Of a stretch of 64,000 nt of DNA, positions 33,111 to 44,084 are shown in pieces. This stretch comes from Acanthococcus lagerstroemiae (lineage: Eukaryota > Arthropoda > Insecta > Hemiptera > Eriococcidae): contig CM063110.1 in the NCBI GenBank assembly GCA_031841125.1, forward strand, positions 11,845,626 to 11,909,625, written 5' to 3'. The translations under genes and the position numbers were made by a program. Under the pieces are notes generated by a model. The model was given only the letters and a program-made list of their open reading frames with translations. It made no database searches and was not told the origin of the DNA. The stretch's first letter is position 1; every line of letters starts with the position of its first letter.

Positions 33111-33795
33111 TGGCGTTCCGCCTATTGCAAAAGTATAAAGTACAGTATACCATACAGTATGTAACTGTAGAATAATCGAACGACGTACATCTTTGCTCTC
33201 AGGTTAGATTATTTGGTGAGGAAGGGCGAGACTTATACTTTTTACATAGGAAGGTTCAGAAGTAATTTCTTCCAACGAATCGAAATTCAGAATAATGTTA
33301 TCAGCTCATCACAGGGCATAAATAAAACTGAAAATTCGAACGAGTGTTAGTAGATTCTAAATTATCCTTCATGAATCAAAACAACACTTCCTACCTAGGA
33401 GGTGGCCAACGTGGCTCCCGGTGATGCCCGCAAAGTTCGAAGTATTTCTTATACTTTAAACTAATGATGTACCAAGTGATCCTTTTCTTCAAGAGATGCA
33501 GGTTATCCTCCTTCCCAATTTAGGCTATTAGCATCCAAACACTGTAAGTTGCACGCATGTTCTAAATATCCCAGAAATATGTTTTAGAAAATCTAAAATG
33601 GCTTTACACTAATAAATATCAATTTTGACCGAGTCTTGTAGTCTCAACACCATCTGAATGATTTTTATCAGTGTTAAAATAGCTCCCAGGAGTTTAAATG
33701 TGTTTTAGTGTCATAACAGAATCTCACCGAGCCGAAATGACACACCACATGTGAGAAATGCATGAGTTTCAACAGAGTCTAAATGAGTGTTGTGG

Positions 33796-33955
33796 ACAGT
33801 TGCGTATGAGGGGGAGGGGAAACGGGTGTCCTGGTGTTCTGAGCCCATCCTTGCGACTTCGTTAAATAGTTGTTTTTCTAACTTTAGCAATCCCTCTGAC
33901 ATCCTTTCTCCATTTGGTCAAGACCAGCCCTCCTTGAACCCTGGGCTGCGTACGC
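33796..33955 (-). mobile_element. GCGTAGCC-end MITE family B, copy 3 (inverted)
   Basis: On the minus strand it starts CAGTAGCGTACGCAGCCCAG, then 'GGCTGGTCTTGACCAAATG' and 'GCTAAAGTTAGAAAAACAAC', matching the copies at 12812 and 16399. The other end on the plus strand, CAGTTGCGTATGAG, is the inverted partner. It is 160 bp and non-coding. Minus-strand and plus-strand ORFs of 63-68 codons here are by-products. Confidence 0.7.
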
Positions 33956-34009
33956 TACTGTTTGAAGTAGTGAGAGTCTTTATGAGTGAATGAGTATTGG
34001 AGTCATGAG

Positions 34010-34270
34010 CAGAGCCAGATTTCCCATAGAGCTGATTAGGCTGAAGCCTCGGCGCAAAATTAACGCGGCGCAATTTTATTTTTCATTTTTTTATTGGGGA
34101 GGGGGGGGGGATTGAGAAAAAGTTAAACGACAAAATAATACTAAACTACAGAAAATTGTTTCAGTGTAATAACGAACGAAAAATTGTTACTCTTTTTTTC
34201 CACAAAATATCTGGTTAGCGGCGCAACTTTTGCATTAGCCTTGAGCGCAAAATACCTAAGGCCGCCTCTG
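34010..34270. mobile_element. hAT-like MITE, 261 bp
   Basis: The left end is CAGAGCCAGATTTCCC. The right end, GGCCGCCTCTG, is complementary to a CAGAGGCGG-type terminus. Flanks GTCATGAG (34002-34009) and GTCACGAA (34271-34278) agree at 6 of 8 positions. The body contains 'GCGGCGCAA' twice and a G12 stretch. It is of the same general type as 8141-8421. Confidence 0.6.
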
Positions 34271-34279
34271 GTCACGAAA

Positions 34280-36630
34280 GAATCTTGTATATGAGCTGTT
34301 CCATGACCTAAATGGAAGTCTTAATAATCAGCCGGTCTAATGTTGCCATCCTTGGGTCTTCTGAGGATAATTCTGTTGCATCGAAGCTTATCGGTGTCCT
34401 TGATGATCAGTTCGTCTCGGCTGTCATTTCTTAAATATTCAGTTCTACCTATAAGCCTTATACTAATTTCTACAGCGTCCCAATGCCATCACTGGTTGCG
34501 ATTCGAAAGCTTACTTTTTGATTTTGATCAGCTGACAGGGAAGACTTCAGTGAAACTGTTTTGCGAAATATTTATTAGGTTCCGAATTTTCGATGTTTTC
34601 CAAAAATAGTTGGTTTTAAGATACACGATTGAGTTTTCATATCTATTTGCAGAACAGAGAACTTCGAGTTCATGCTGATAAGACCCCAGATTCTAAATTT
34701 TCAATACCTATTTCGTGGCTTGAGGGTTTTTTATAACAATCTGTATAAAACGTGACCTAATCTGGATCTAGGTATTGTGTAAACATAAATATCCAACTAA
34801 AAATGCTCCAAAATTTGGAAAAAACGAAGGAATTTTTCATATAAACTGTAAAATACGATTTGGGACGTTGAAACCTTCACAAAAAGCTTCACACATCTTC
34901 ATACCTATAGATTCTTTCGCGAGAGATGAAGAAAAGTCATTCGTGTACTTAGAAAGTAGCCATTCTTGAAAAACATCAGAAACAGGCCCGAATGAATATA
35001 TTCTGCCTAACGTTTTTACAAGCCTACTACTGGGATACGCTGAAATCGTCTGTGTCAGTTTCATCAAAATCGAAGGGGTTAAGGACCACCCGCTGATCGT
35101 GGAATGACTCAGAAGTAGATTTTTACCCCAAATTCAGGTCCGATCGAGAAATCACCAATGAGCCAGTCAGCCGAGGAGACAGACAGACCAAGAAAGACAC
35201 AGCTACTGCTCCAGCGAGGCAGATAAACTGGTGTTGAAACAGATGTACAGACAGAAAACGAAAACAAGGCCGATCAGGGGGCTGAAATGTCAAAAATGTT
35301 TGGGAAATTCTCGCCTAGTCGGGGAATTGAATGAGTTGAAAAAATTCACCGGCATACTTTGTTACATTTTTTCATTTTCAACGTGAGTAAAACGGTCTGC
35401 GCAAATAGTTGGAACTTCAAGTTTCCCTCATCTAAAGGCATCATAAATATTTGCAATTTGAAATTGTCTTTTTTCATCCCCCCATCTGAAGGTTATGAAA
35501 ATGATATGAACATTTCTGATGGGAAGGGGAGTTTGTAACATTGTTATTTCTGGATCTTCCGCTGATCTAGAAAAAACTAACAGGTCTTTTTTTGTCCAAA
35601 TTTAAACAGATGTAAACAATGTCTGTATTGTTTTTATCAGCTTCAGTAAACAGAATGCTTGACTTTACAGGCGTATCGAAGCGAAAAACAGGAATTTGAA
35701 ACCAAAGACTCCCATACCATTGATCAGCCGTTTTTGGAGCCAATGCGAGTGCTATCCAAACCCGTTCATTTTCCAAGCACTTGTGGACCTTGTTACGACA
35801 ACCACTGGCATGTACGTTTCGTGAAGTCCTCGGTCCCCACGTCAATAGCTGCCCTTAATTACCAACACGATTGTATCTGAACGGCAATAAGCTGATATCC
35901 CAGACGGTTTCCCATCGACTGATGGTTTGCCAGTTGTAGTAAACAATCCTTATCGCAGGAAATTTACCTTCAGATTTCGGCTTCGACGTCTTCCTCATGC
36001 CATTCAAAATGATAACATCTTACTCGCAGACTTCGCTCATTAGCACGTCCTATTTAAATTCGTATTCCATAGACTGTTCGGTATTTCGATATTCTCGTAA
36101 TTAGAAAAATCTAAACCGTAGTCAGATGAAAATCTCGTAATTAAGATACAGATAAATTCGATGAAAATTTGTTCTTTCACATGTTCGAATAAGAAAGTGA
36201 AAAAAAAAAATCGGAAACAAGTTTTTAAAATTTGACTGTTTAGCCGTGATAGACTAGAATAGTAGCCGAGGGCGAATCGAATTACCATAAGAAGAAGAAT
36301 TGGACGACTCCAATAAACGCTTTTCACTCGCGAGCCTCAGCCTCTGCCAGGCTAACAAACCGGATTCTTTAATTACCAGACGACGTGTTGAAAATGAGTC
36401 GAGTTTTTTCTTCTTCTTTATGACTGTACGAAATACATTGAACTTTTTTCTCTTTCTAGTGCTACGTATGGGTGCGATAGACAATTTATGAATTCGTAAC
36501 AGCCTGACGGAGAAATTCCAGTTACGATTTTCGAAAACAGATTGGTCAAAAAAGCAGAAATTTTCGAATCGTAAAATGGGCAAGAAGTGCCTTTTTGGTC
36601 CACGATACAATTCTACCATTTAAAGCTGAT
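34280..36630. other. Spacer, nothing recognised
   Basis: No transposon protein and no host domain seen. 35040-35130 contains one possible ~130-bp repeat monomer. 36000-36560 is less repetitive with more CpG. Overlapping ORFs at 36040-36619 on both strands have no recognisable content. Confidence 0.35.
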
Positions 36631-36631
36631 A

Positions 36632-36961
36632 AAGTCCGGCACTCTCAGAATTGCCAACTAAGCCCAACAAGTTTCCAAAAGTGGTCCAGCGAGTTCGGAA
36701 ACACCCATATCCGGAAAATTGAAAGGACAGATTTTTTATACCAGGACCCAGAGAGACATACAAACTGACGAAGACATGGCCTCGTTTTTCTCCCCAACTG
36801 GAGAAAAAATTTTGGGATCCCAGCTAATCAATCTCATCACTAATGAACTGACGAAGATACAGATAGACAGCCACTCAGCTAACCAGATAGACTCGAAACT
36901 GCCAGGAGAAGAAAGTAAGGTACGTGACGGCATGAGTAAATCGGCTGGAAGAGGGGACTAG
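36632..36961 (+). other. Unassigned open segment (possible coding relic)
   Basis: From Met at 36719 the frame is open for 80 codons, with a polar, charged composition (TRTQRDIQTDEDMASFFS, then NLITNELTKIQIDSHSANQI). Extended upstream it continues in frame back to a stop near 36660. It could be a LINE ORF1 relic or a host exon; a good donor-like AAG|GTACGT lies at 36917-36925. I recognise no family and have no second line of support. Confidence 0.15.
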
Positions 36962-37359
36962 GGTCGCTAAAAATTAGTATTTTTAGTGTCACCAAACGAA
37001 GCAAAATTTTTCAGAAAACATAACGGGCTCATTCAGAAAATGCATAAGCTTCATGAGCGAATTTTTCTCCTCGTTTCTATATCTTTGCTATGAACTTGCC
37101 GATTTCTCTCTATTGAAAAACAAAGGAAGAAATACTTGGAATTTTGAACGATTTGTACTACCGACTATTTTACATTGAAAATGCAAATACCTCCCAAGTG
37201 TGCGATATAACTTTTTCAAGTCTGTGGATTATCAACGGGGTGACCATTTCTGGGTATTTCATAACATTCATCACAATACCATCTAATTTTTTCGTCTGAG
37301 GTAGAGGAGCAGCAGTATTCAAGAATAACCAAGTCTGTTCAGTATTCAGTGCTCACATG

Positions 37360-37965
37360 ACATGCAGACGTCTCTAGATTTGTTTAGAAACTCATTACGA
37401 GTTTTCCAAACTTTTTTAAAACTCGCAAAGATTATTCAAAACTTGTTTTCAACTCTTAATGACTCTTGTACGGTTGATTGTGATTTATGGAAACAGGTTC
37501 GAGACTTTTTAGAATTATTTAATCTTTTTTATAAAACTTCTCAATGCTCATTTAGGATCCTCACGAATTAGTTTTAAACTCTGAATCTGTTAGTCAATAC
37601 TCGCAGATCATTCCTGACTCGTTCAAGATTCTTTACGAGTTTTCCAGACTTCATGAAAACGCTTCAAAAACTCACAAAGACTCTTCTATACTTACTTAAG
37701 ACAAAGAGATGCGTTTTAAAGCTCATCTAAACTTCATAAAGATTCTCCCAAAACTGTTCAAGATTCGTTAAAGATTCTCGTATATAACTTCCAGGCTTGC
37801 TAAGGACAACTTACAATTCATCCAAACTTGATTTGAGATCTTCAAGACTGTACCATGATTTCTTCAGATTTCTTCAACCATTTGAGGTGTTTCGAGATCG
37901 TTGAAGACTGTGGAAGATTCTTTTAAGATTGACTACGGGCCTTGCAACTGGGTGACAATGACAAC
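37360..37965. repeat. Degenerate short-unit 'AAGACTCTTCAAAACTC' tract, left part
   Basis: Irregular repetition of words such as 'AAAACTCGCAAAGATTATTC', 'TTCAAGATTCTTTACGAGTT', 'CAAAAACTCACAAAGACTC' and 'TTCAAGATTCGTTAAAGATTC'. The same texture resumes after the LINE at 40780-40920, so the LINE probably inserted into this tract. Confidence 0.55.
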
Positions 37966-38179
37966 GTTTAAAACATTTCTGATGCTTATTAAAATATTAT
38001 CCAAGTTTTCTCCGAGGAGGAAGATAGAGTAGTAGGGTAGTCCTTATTTTAAAAAGTTTCCAGTTTCGAATTGCAAACACTCCTTACCTTCATTTTTTTT
38101 TTCGTTTTCCTTCTAAATTTCATAGTGAAATATTAGCCCCCTCCTGAAAAGGTGTGTTCAAAGGACTATTACCTTTCCT

Positions 38180-39249
38180 TGAGAGCTCCTGTATCATGAT
38201 ATGTATGTAGTATACGGTCAGGGCCGAGTGATTTTCTTCGTTTGGGAGAATCGATCAAACGCGCTACTACACGCGGTTTGGTGTATCTAATAGAGGCACC
38301 TGAGTCTATCGGTAGATCTGAGAGTGTAACACTAGAGTTGATGTCGTTGTGGAAAACGGCGAAGGAGGTGGTTACACCAGACAGGGTATGTTGGGCGGTA
38401 AACACATGCTCGTCGTACAAAGCACCGGGCTCAGATGGAATCTATCCAGTCTGCCTACAGACAGGACTAGAGATCATAATCAAACCGTTCATTAGGGTAC
38501 TCAGCGCATCATTAGCCCTAAGGCATATTCCAAAATCGCGGAGGAGTGTGAAAGTGGTGTTTTTGCCTAAACCAGGCAGAGACTCCTGTAAGGCGAAATC
38601 CTACAGGCCGATAAGTCTCTCATCATTCATGCTAAAAACCTTGGAAAGGCTGATAGATAGGCACCTAAGAGAGGTTACCCTGAAAAGGTTCCCACTACAT
38701 GAGAACCAGCACGCGTATAGGGCAGGCAAATCAGTAGAGTCATCACTGCACTCGCTTGTTACAGCAATTGAGAGAGGGATAACTGGCGGAGATTATGACC
38801 TGGCAACATTTATGGATATACAGGGAGCGTTTGACGCGACCTCTCATGAATCAATAGAAACAGCCCGAAGGGGAAGGGAAGTGAAGGAAAGTTTCATAAA
38901 CTGGATTGTATCTATGCTAAAAGGCAGGGAGATCCGGATAACATACCAGCAAGAACGGATCCATGCAGCGACCATCAAGGGCTGTCCACAGGGGGGGGGA
39001 ATACTCTCTCCCCTACTGTGGAGCGTAGTAGTGGACAGTTTACTGGAGGAGTTGAATGGTCAAAAAATATACCCACTGGGCTACGTTGATGATTTGGCTG
39101 TGATAGCAACCGGCAAATTTCCGGGAACCATCGCTGAGTTAACGCAGTGGGGACTCCGATGTGTGGAAAAGTGGTGTGTGAAAAATGAGTTGTCAATAAA
39201 CCCGGACAAAACTGAGATCACTCTTTTCATCCGCAAAAGGAAAGGCAAG
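38180..39249 (+). pseudogene. LOA-like LINE reverse transcriptase, near-intact domain
   Basis: The longest ORF of the window (336 codons from Met 38242; open from 38200). Motifs in order: YKAPGSDGIYP (entry to RT), VKVVFLPKPGRDS, SYRPISLSSFMLKTLERLI, HENQHAYRAGKS, FMDIQGAFDATSHESI (first catalytic Asp), GCPQGGGILSPLLWSVVVD, GYVDDLAVI (YVDD active site, both Asp present) and NPDKTEITLF. The sequence after CPQ has one more Gly than the family norm (GCPQGG(V/I)LS), encoded by a run of nine G at about 38990-38999, so a G-run expansion is likely. The ORF stops at 39250, but the reading continues beyond in the same style (KYL, stop, GVYLDEKLSW). Confidence 0.93.
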
Positions 39250-39830
39250 TAGTTGATCAAGATGCAATACAAGGGAAGACTGTTAGCCTTCACAGGAAAG
39301 GCGAAGTACTTATAGGAGTATATCTTGATGAAAAACTCTCCTGGGAATAAGAAAAGGGATTGAGGCTTTTTGGGCTTGCCGCACCTTGGTCGGCAGGACC
39401 TGGGAACTCTCCCAAAATGATGCAACTGGATGTATACCGGAGTAATACGTCCCAGAATCACATATGCAGCCATTGTGTGATGGGGCCGGGTCCACCTGGC
39501 CAAAGTCAGAGAGGAACTAGACCACCTGCAAAGGCTCGCGTGCGTGATGACAACGGGGGCAATGAGTACGGTGCCGACAAAGGCACTGGAAAGGCTTCCA
39601 AACTTGCCACCACTTCGTGCTGCTATAGAAGCAGCTGCGATAATGGGGGCCTATCGTTTGGGTCAACCAAACCTTCAGACCCGTAAAACAGGCCACAGAA
39701 GGATATGGGAGATGGCGGGGACGATAGACAAATGCTTTGGGATGCCAAAGGATAGAATCGCGATGGAATACTTCTTTACCTACACGGGAGGCTTGAGAAA
39801 AGAGGTGGCCAAGCATTCTAGGAAAAGAGG
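39250..39830 (+). pseudogene. LOA-like LINE linker between RT and RNase H
   Basis: Starts with a broken 'FTGKAKYL-GVYLDEKLSW' segment (stop at 39314). Later comes an open frame (39544-39858) reading MMTTGAMSTVPTKALERLPN, then LPPLRAAIEAAAIMGAYRLG. The 'TGA..T.PT.ALE...LPPL...I...A...A.RL' pattern is the usual connector downstream of the RT in Jockey, LOA and R1-type LINEs. At least two frameshifts lie between 39320 and 39544. Confidence 0.8.
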
Positions 39831-40212
39831 AGAATGTGTGGTTTGCAGATGCCTCTAAGAATAACCAAGGTGTAGGAATCGGAATCACGAATGCAAAAGG
39901 CGCTGACAACTGTTCAGTGGCATTGGGCGAGGGCGTCACTATCCTCCAAGCAGAGGTAACGGCGATCACGGTGGCCATTGATAGAAGCCAGCAGAAGGGC
40001 CTTGTTAATGAGCAGATCTATATCTGTACAGACAATCAGTCGGCTATTAAGTTACTATCGTCACACCGAACTACATCCCTGGTGGTGGTGGAGTGTGTTC
40101 ACAAACTATACACCCTCGCTCAGGAGAACCGTGTCGCCATACTATGGACACCGGGACACTGCGGCATGAAAGAGTACATGATCGCTGGGAAGCTAACGAA
40201 GGAGGGCATAAA
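39830..40212 (+). pseudogene. LOA-like LINE RNase H domain
   Basis: Reads WFADASKNNQGVGIGITNAK, then LQAEVTAITVAIDRS, then ICTDNQSAIKLLSS, then LWTPGHCGMKEYMIAGKLTK. The four RNase H blocks are seen: first Asp in FADAS, Glu in QAEV, Asp in CTDNQSA, and the last block WTPGHCG. The final 'GN..AD..A' step reads 'KEYMIAGKL', so the last acidic residue is not preserved. The frame is lost at an A-run (40208-40212): this copy has five A where the copy at 52.2 kb has six. Confidence 0.85.
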
Positions 40213-40644
40213 AAGGAACTGGCAACCCCCAGGCCGTGTCTTCCTGTAGCATACAGTGTCATAAAATCCAAAGTAAAGGCTTGGATAAGTAAGCAGACGG
40301 AAATGCACTGGCGGTTGGCCAGTGGCATGAACGTCAACAAAACACTGATAGTGGACACCCCCAGTAAGTATGCCAAGTTCCTATTAGGGCTTGACAGGAA
40401 ACATTCAAGGCTCATGGTCGGACTACTAACCGGTCATGGGGCCACAAAACACATGTGGTATAAAATAGGAGTGGTAAGAAGTGGCTCCTGTTGGTGCTGT
40501 GGAGAAGAGGAAGAAACCTCGATCCATATCACATGTCAATGCCCAGCAATAGCCGGGACAAGATACGAAGCATTGGGACTAGAGTATCCAGCACCCAGTG
40601 AAGTCAAAGGGAAAGAGCTAAATAAAATTCTCACTTTGCTATAA
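40205..40644 (+). pseudogene. LOA-like LINE C-terminal domain with zinc knuckle
   Basis: Open to 40644. Key parts: VIKSKVKAWISKQTEMHWRL, LLGLDRKHSRLMVGLLTGHG, then CWCCGEEEETSIHITCQCP, a C-x2-C-x8-H-x4-C motif common at the end of R1, Jockey and LOA proteins. The same region in the inverted copy (51742-52092) differs at a few residues and has Trp replaced by a stop (TGG to TGA, codon 52093-52095). Confidence 0.88.
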
Positions 40645-40777
40645 AAGTGAGGCTACTGAGCTGATCCTTAACAGCAACTTGAGGAATAGTGTAGTGGAGA
40701 CTGCAAAGTCTGAGCACTTGGCGCATACAGCGCCACCTCACACACAAATGTAATGTGATGTCGTTGGGTTGGGGTAT

Positions 40778-40925
40778 GACTATTGAAAACTATTTTAAGA
40801 CTTCCTCCACTTTCTACGACTTTTAAAACCCCCTTAAGGCTCTTCAAAACTAGTTTCAAACTTTCGAAACTGCCTCATAACTGTTCAGAATTTCTTCTGA
40901 CTCTTTTAGGACTCTGATATGCTTA
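40778..40925. repeat. Degenerate short-unit tract, right part
   Basis: Words such as 'GAAAACTATTTTAAGACTTC', 'AAGGCTCTTCAAAACTAG' and 'TTCTTCTGACTCTTTTAGG' continue the tract of 37360-37965 on the other side of the LINE. Confidence 0.45.
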
Positions 40926-40934
40926 GTCATTTTC

Positions 40935-43080
40935 GAAGCGTTTTCAATTTCAATTTTCCTCTCTGTGAGGGGCAGTTGCCCTAATTGCCTCCGCCGCGTA
41001 TTCGCATCTGCCTCAAACTTCGGTGTAAATTCACCTGCGGAGTCTCTCCCGAGGACTCGGGCCCGGCAAGGAAGACTTCCCAGTTGCCGCCTCTCTCTGA
41101 ACCTGTGCCCCCAGCGAGAAACCGTTTACTGCGAAAATACGATCTTCGGAATTCCAGCACGAGCCGCAGCCTTAACGACAAGCCACTTCACGTCCACCAT
41201 ATATCAGTTTGATGAGCACTCATAATTCAAGATGATCGTTCAAAATAAACTTACCGACGGTAATAGTTGTTAATTGCGCTCCTACGATTGATGTACTATA
41301 GAAGAACTCCTCGTGTACAAGTTTGGATATTCGTAGCTGCGCTCTCGATTCGCAAAATTCATTTTGGACAGATATTAATATCGAAGGCTGCGTTATAACG
41401 GGGGGGGGGGCATTTTTGTTAATCGGCCTAGGAGCTTTCTGTCGAAGAAAAAAATCAGAAATTCTGACGCAAGTGCGGATGCATAAATTCAGTAATTTTG
41501 ACACACCCCGAGATCCATAAGCAACCGGTTCGAATGAGAAAAATAGGAGAAGAGCGAGACGTGTAGATGGAGGAGGCAAAAGGGCTACCGTAACAAAGTA
41601 GCATCAGCTATCGAGAATTAATAACAATTGATTAATAACCGATTAAAGTTTGAGCGAGCGTACGGCTTAAAAATTGTTACAAGATTTAATGCACGGTAAC
41701 GTGGCCGAGCGTGAGGGGATAAGCGAAACCGGCGGTAAGCGGTTGACCTTTACCGAACAAAAGGTTAAAATATTTAAATGTGGTCCGTTAGAATAATGAA
41801 CGAATACCAGTAGACGAAGTACAATTATCTAATCAGAGCTGGGATTGTCCAGAGCGCAGCGGGATTCGGGATGTTTAAACACCCGCTGTTTGCAGCACCA
41901 AAGAAGTTAATTAAAAATCATTAATTCGAGGCTAGAAGATGCGAAGAAGTCGACTCTGGAACGAAGGATTACGGTGGGATATTAATGATGTTAGGTTGGC
42001 TGTCCTGGCAGTCTTTTCATTTGGAAAACCGCCAACTACAAATCATAATTATACTCGAGCTATAATTTTCTCTAAATAGATAATTTACATTTTAAGACGC
42101 GTTTCTCGCGCTGTTCAAGACGGCAAAATAATCCTAGTGTTACCTGTTTTTTTTTTTCGTTTTTTTTTTATTTTTTATTGGTGGCTGCTAATGAACAATA
42201 ACTATTAAATCGCCCACGCTCTATCGCATTCTTTCAAACTTATTCTACTAATCCACCAAACTAAGTTATTACCAGTCGACGATGGTCTGTTTACATCTTT
42301 TGAGACAGCACACATACGATCGTGGCTTGTATCTGTTTCGCCTGAACTCTTCATCTCGTTCGCCGAGATCGAGCAATAAAATTCTATCAGCTCGTAAATT
42401 TACGGACTGCTACGAATGATCTAATGTACGCCGAACTTATCAGTACTTAACAATAATCCAACATTCCTTACTCTCCGCTCTCGCTCGCTCTCACTCTGCC
42501 GTTCACGCTCTGACTCGTCCTTCCTTCCGCTTACCACCACCCATATGTAACTCGAATTAACCGGTCATCTCGTGATTACCGGTGCGCGCGCGAATTTACA
42601 CGACTCCTCTCTCGTCTCCTTGTCAGCGCATTAATGGAAATGTCGGATTGTAACCTACGCGGGTGAGGTAGACCACCCCAGGTACTTTGCATTTTCATAC
42701 CATTACCATCACCTTCGCCTGTGCTTGTTCCATATCTCACCGTCGTCGAATCGTGGTCGTAAATTTTGTGGGCCAGGGTATTGCGCCCTCGTTGTTGCGC
42801 CGAACTGTCCACCAGCCTTTGTCCACCAGTTTCAAAACAGCGGAAGATGCATTGATGTACCGAGACTTATTCTTCCAAATCAAGCCCGTTGAGAGGGAAA
42901 GACCAAGGAAGACTTTCTGGTGATCTGGATTGAACTAAAGCTACTACTGGTTTATGATCTGTCTCCGAGTTTCCTTTTCTGTGGGATGAGCCAGAAGAGC
43001 ACAGTACAAATGCACTAGTTAGCTTCTTCTAGTAGCATATCTGTGTATCTGTATCCGTATCTGGACTCGGCAATTGTAGC
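40935..43080. other. Spacer, partly non-repetitive and CpG-rich
   Basis: 41580-42650 has no recognised repeat, many CpGs and AT-core words such as TTAATTA and TAATTAA, and a CT-rich microsatellite-like stretch at 42477-42510. A G11 run is at 41400-41410. No gene supported; ORFs at 40965-41579 on both strands mirror each other without domains. Confidence 0.4.
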
Positions 43081-43084
43081 AACT

Positions 43085-43470
43085 ATATCGCACTGCTAAC
43101 TCGCTAGGGTAGTCGTGGTAATTTGTGATTGCTTTCTACATAATTTGTTGTGTCAGAATATTTCCTTCTCTATGCCGAAGACGTGTGCGTATGTGAATCA
43201 TTACTAAGCACATGTCTCGCCGTGTTAGGCTACAAGATACTCAAAGCCGTAACACAACGCCAATCCTTCCGATACAGTAATATGTTCTGTAAGTACAATG
43301 CCTTATACCTAAGATTTGGCAGAGGATTGCAGGGCACGCTGTCCACCTCGACTGATACCACCCTCACTCTCTTTGGTAGGATAACCGGTTTATTAGCTTC
43401 CTGTTGATTGGAATCGAATCCGCTTAAGGAACGCTGGGCACGATAGCACTCAGCCACAGAGCAACCCTAA
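43085..43470. repeat. Dispersed repeat family D, best copy
   Basis: 'GCTAGGGTAGTCGTGGTAAT', then 'TATTTCCTTCTCTATGCCGA' and 'ACACAACGCCAATCCTTCC'. Related words occur in the same order at 32505-33110, with the head also at 31350 and 45630. Non-coding; class unknown. Confidence 0.5.
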
Positions 43471-43747
43471 TTGTTCGCTACTATTCCGAAGACAGCTTCT
43501 GGGCATGCGCCAAGTTGAACACAAACCTTGCTCCACTTTGCAGCTAATATGAGCAATCTGAAGGCAAAGGTTTGTGTAAGGCTTGCGGCTTTTTTTGTCT
43601 ATAGAATACGAACGGTTTTTACTCAAAATATTTGTTTCACCAGGTCTATGGTCAACTACCTTCAGTAACCCTGACCGTACTACTGTTCTTCTGCTATATG
43701 GTATGGATTTCTTTTGGTGTGTGTCCGTAGTAAAGAGAAGTTGTATT

Positions 43748-43920
43748 CCGTGTGTAGGGTGTGCCAATTCACTTTTTTTTCTTCTGTATTCCAGAGCGCT
43801 TTCGGCTGTATTTCACTTTTTTCTTCTTCTGTATTCCAGAGCGCTTTCAGCTGTTATACAGCCGAAAGCGCTCTGGAATACAGAGGAAGAAAAAAGTAAA
43901 TTGGCACACCCTACACCCGG
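43748..43920. mobile_element. Hairpin element with an internal duplicated unit
   Basis: The left arm starts at 43752 (GTGTAGGGTGTGCCAATTC) and the right arm is 43857-43916 (ending AATTGGCACACCCTACAC). They are complementary over about 60 bases, including 'CTTCTGTATTCCAGAGCGCT'. The block from 'TTCACTTTTTT' to 'CTTTC(G/A)GCTGT' is duplicated in the left arm (43768-43810 and 43812-43854), so only one copy can pair. Overlapping ORFs (43583-44053) are by-products of the palindrome. Confidence 0.87.
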
Positions 43921-44084
43921 AATATTACCAAGTTCACTCACACTCAGAAATGGACACAAAGAGAAGTTGGTTTCAATTCCTGTATGGACGGAATATGAAA
44001 ATTTTATCTTCCAACTAAGAATAAATGAGGTCTATCAAGAAGGAAAAGGCTGAGGAGGATTCCTTCTGAGTCTTTTTTTAGTCT

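Larger units (their letters stand above)
38161..40758 (+). mobile_element. LOA-like non-LTR retrotransposon, 5'-truncated copy
   Basis: Contains, in order, a reverse transcriptase (38180-39249), a linker domain (39250-39830), an RNase H (about 39830-40205), a zinc-knuckle C-terminus (40205-40644) and a short 3' UTR ending in 'CCTCACACACAAATG' with an ATG-rich tail. The endonuclease and ORF1 are absent, so it is 5' truncated. RT followed by RNase H is typical of the I superfamily (I, LOA, R1 relatives), and the RT wording is closest to LOA/Lian-type elements as I remember them. A second copy of the 3' part lies inverted at 51655-52236. Frameshifts and stops make it inactive. Confidence 0.85.

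Noticed and set aside
36040..36619. Overlapping ORFs of 95-121 codons on the minus strand
   Set aside because: No domain, mirrored by ORFs on the plus strand, no supporting context.
43583..44053. 156-codon ORF and overlapping ORFs
   Set aside because: Generated by the hairpin element; the same peptide words recur in three frames because of the internal duplication.
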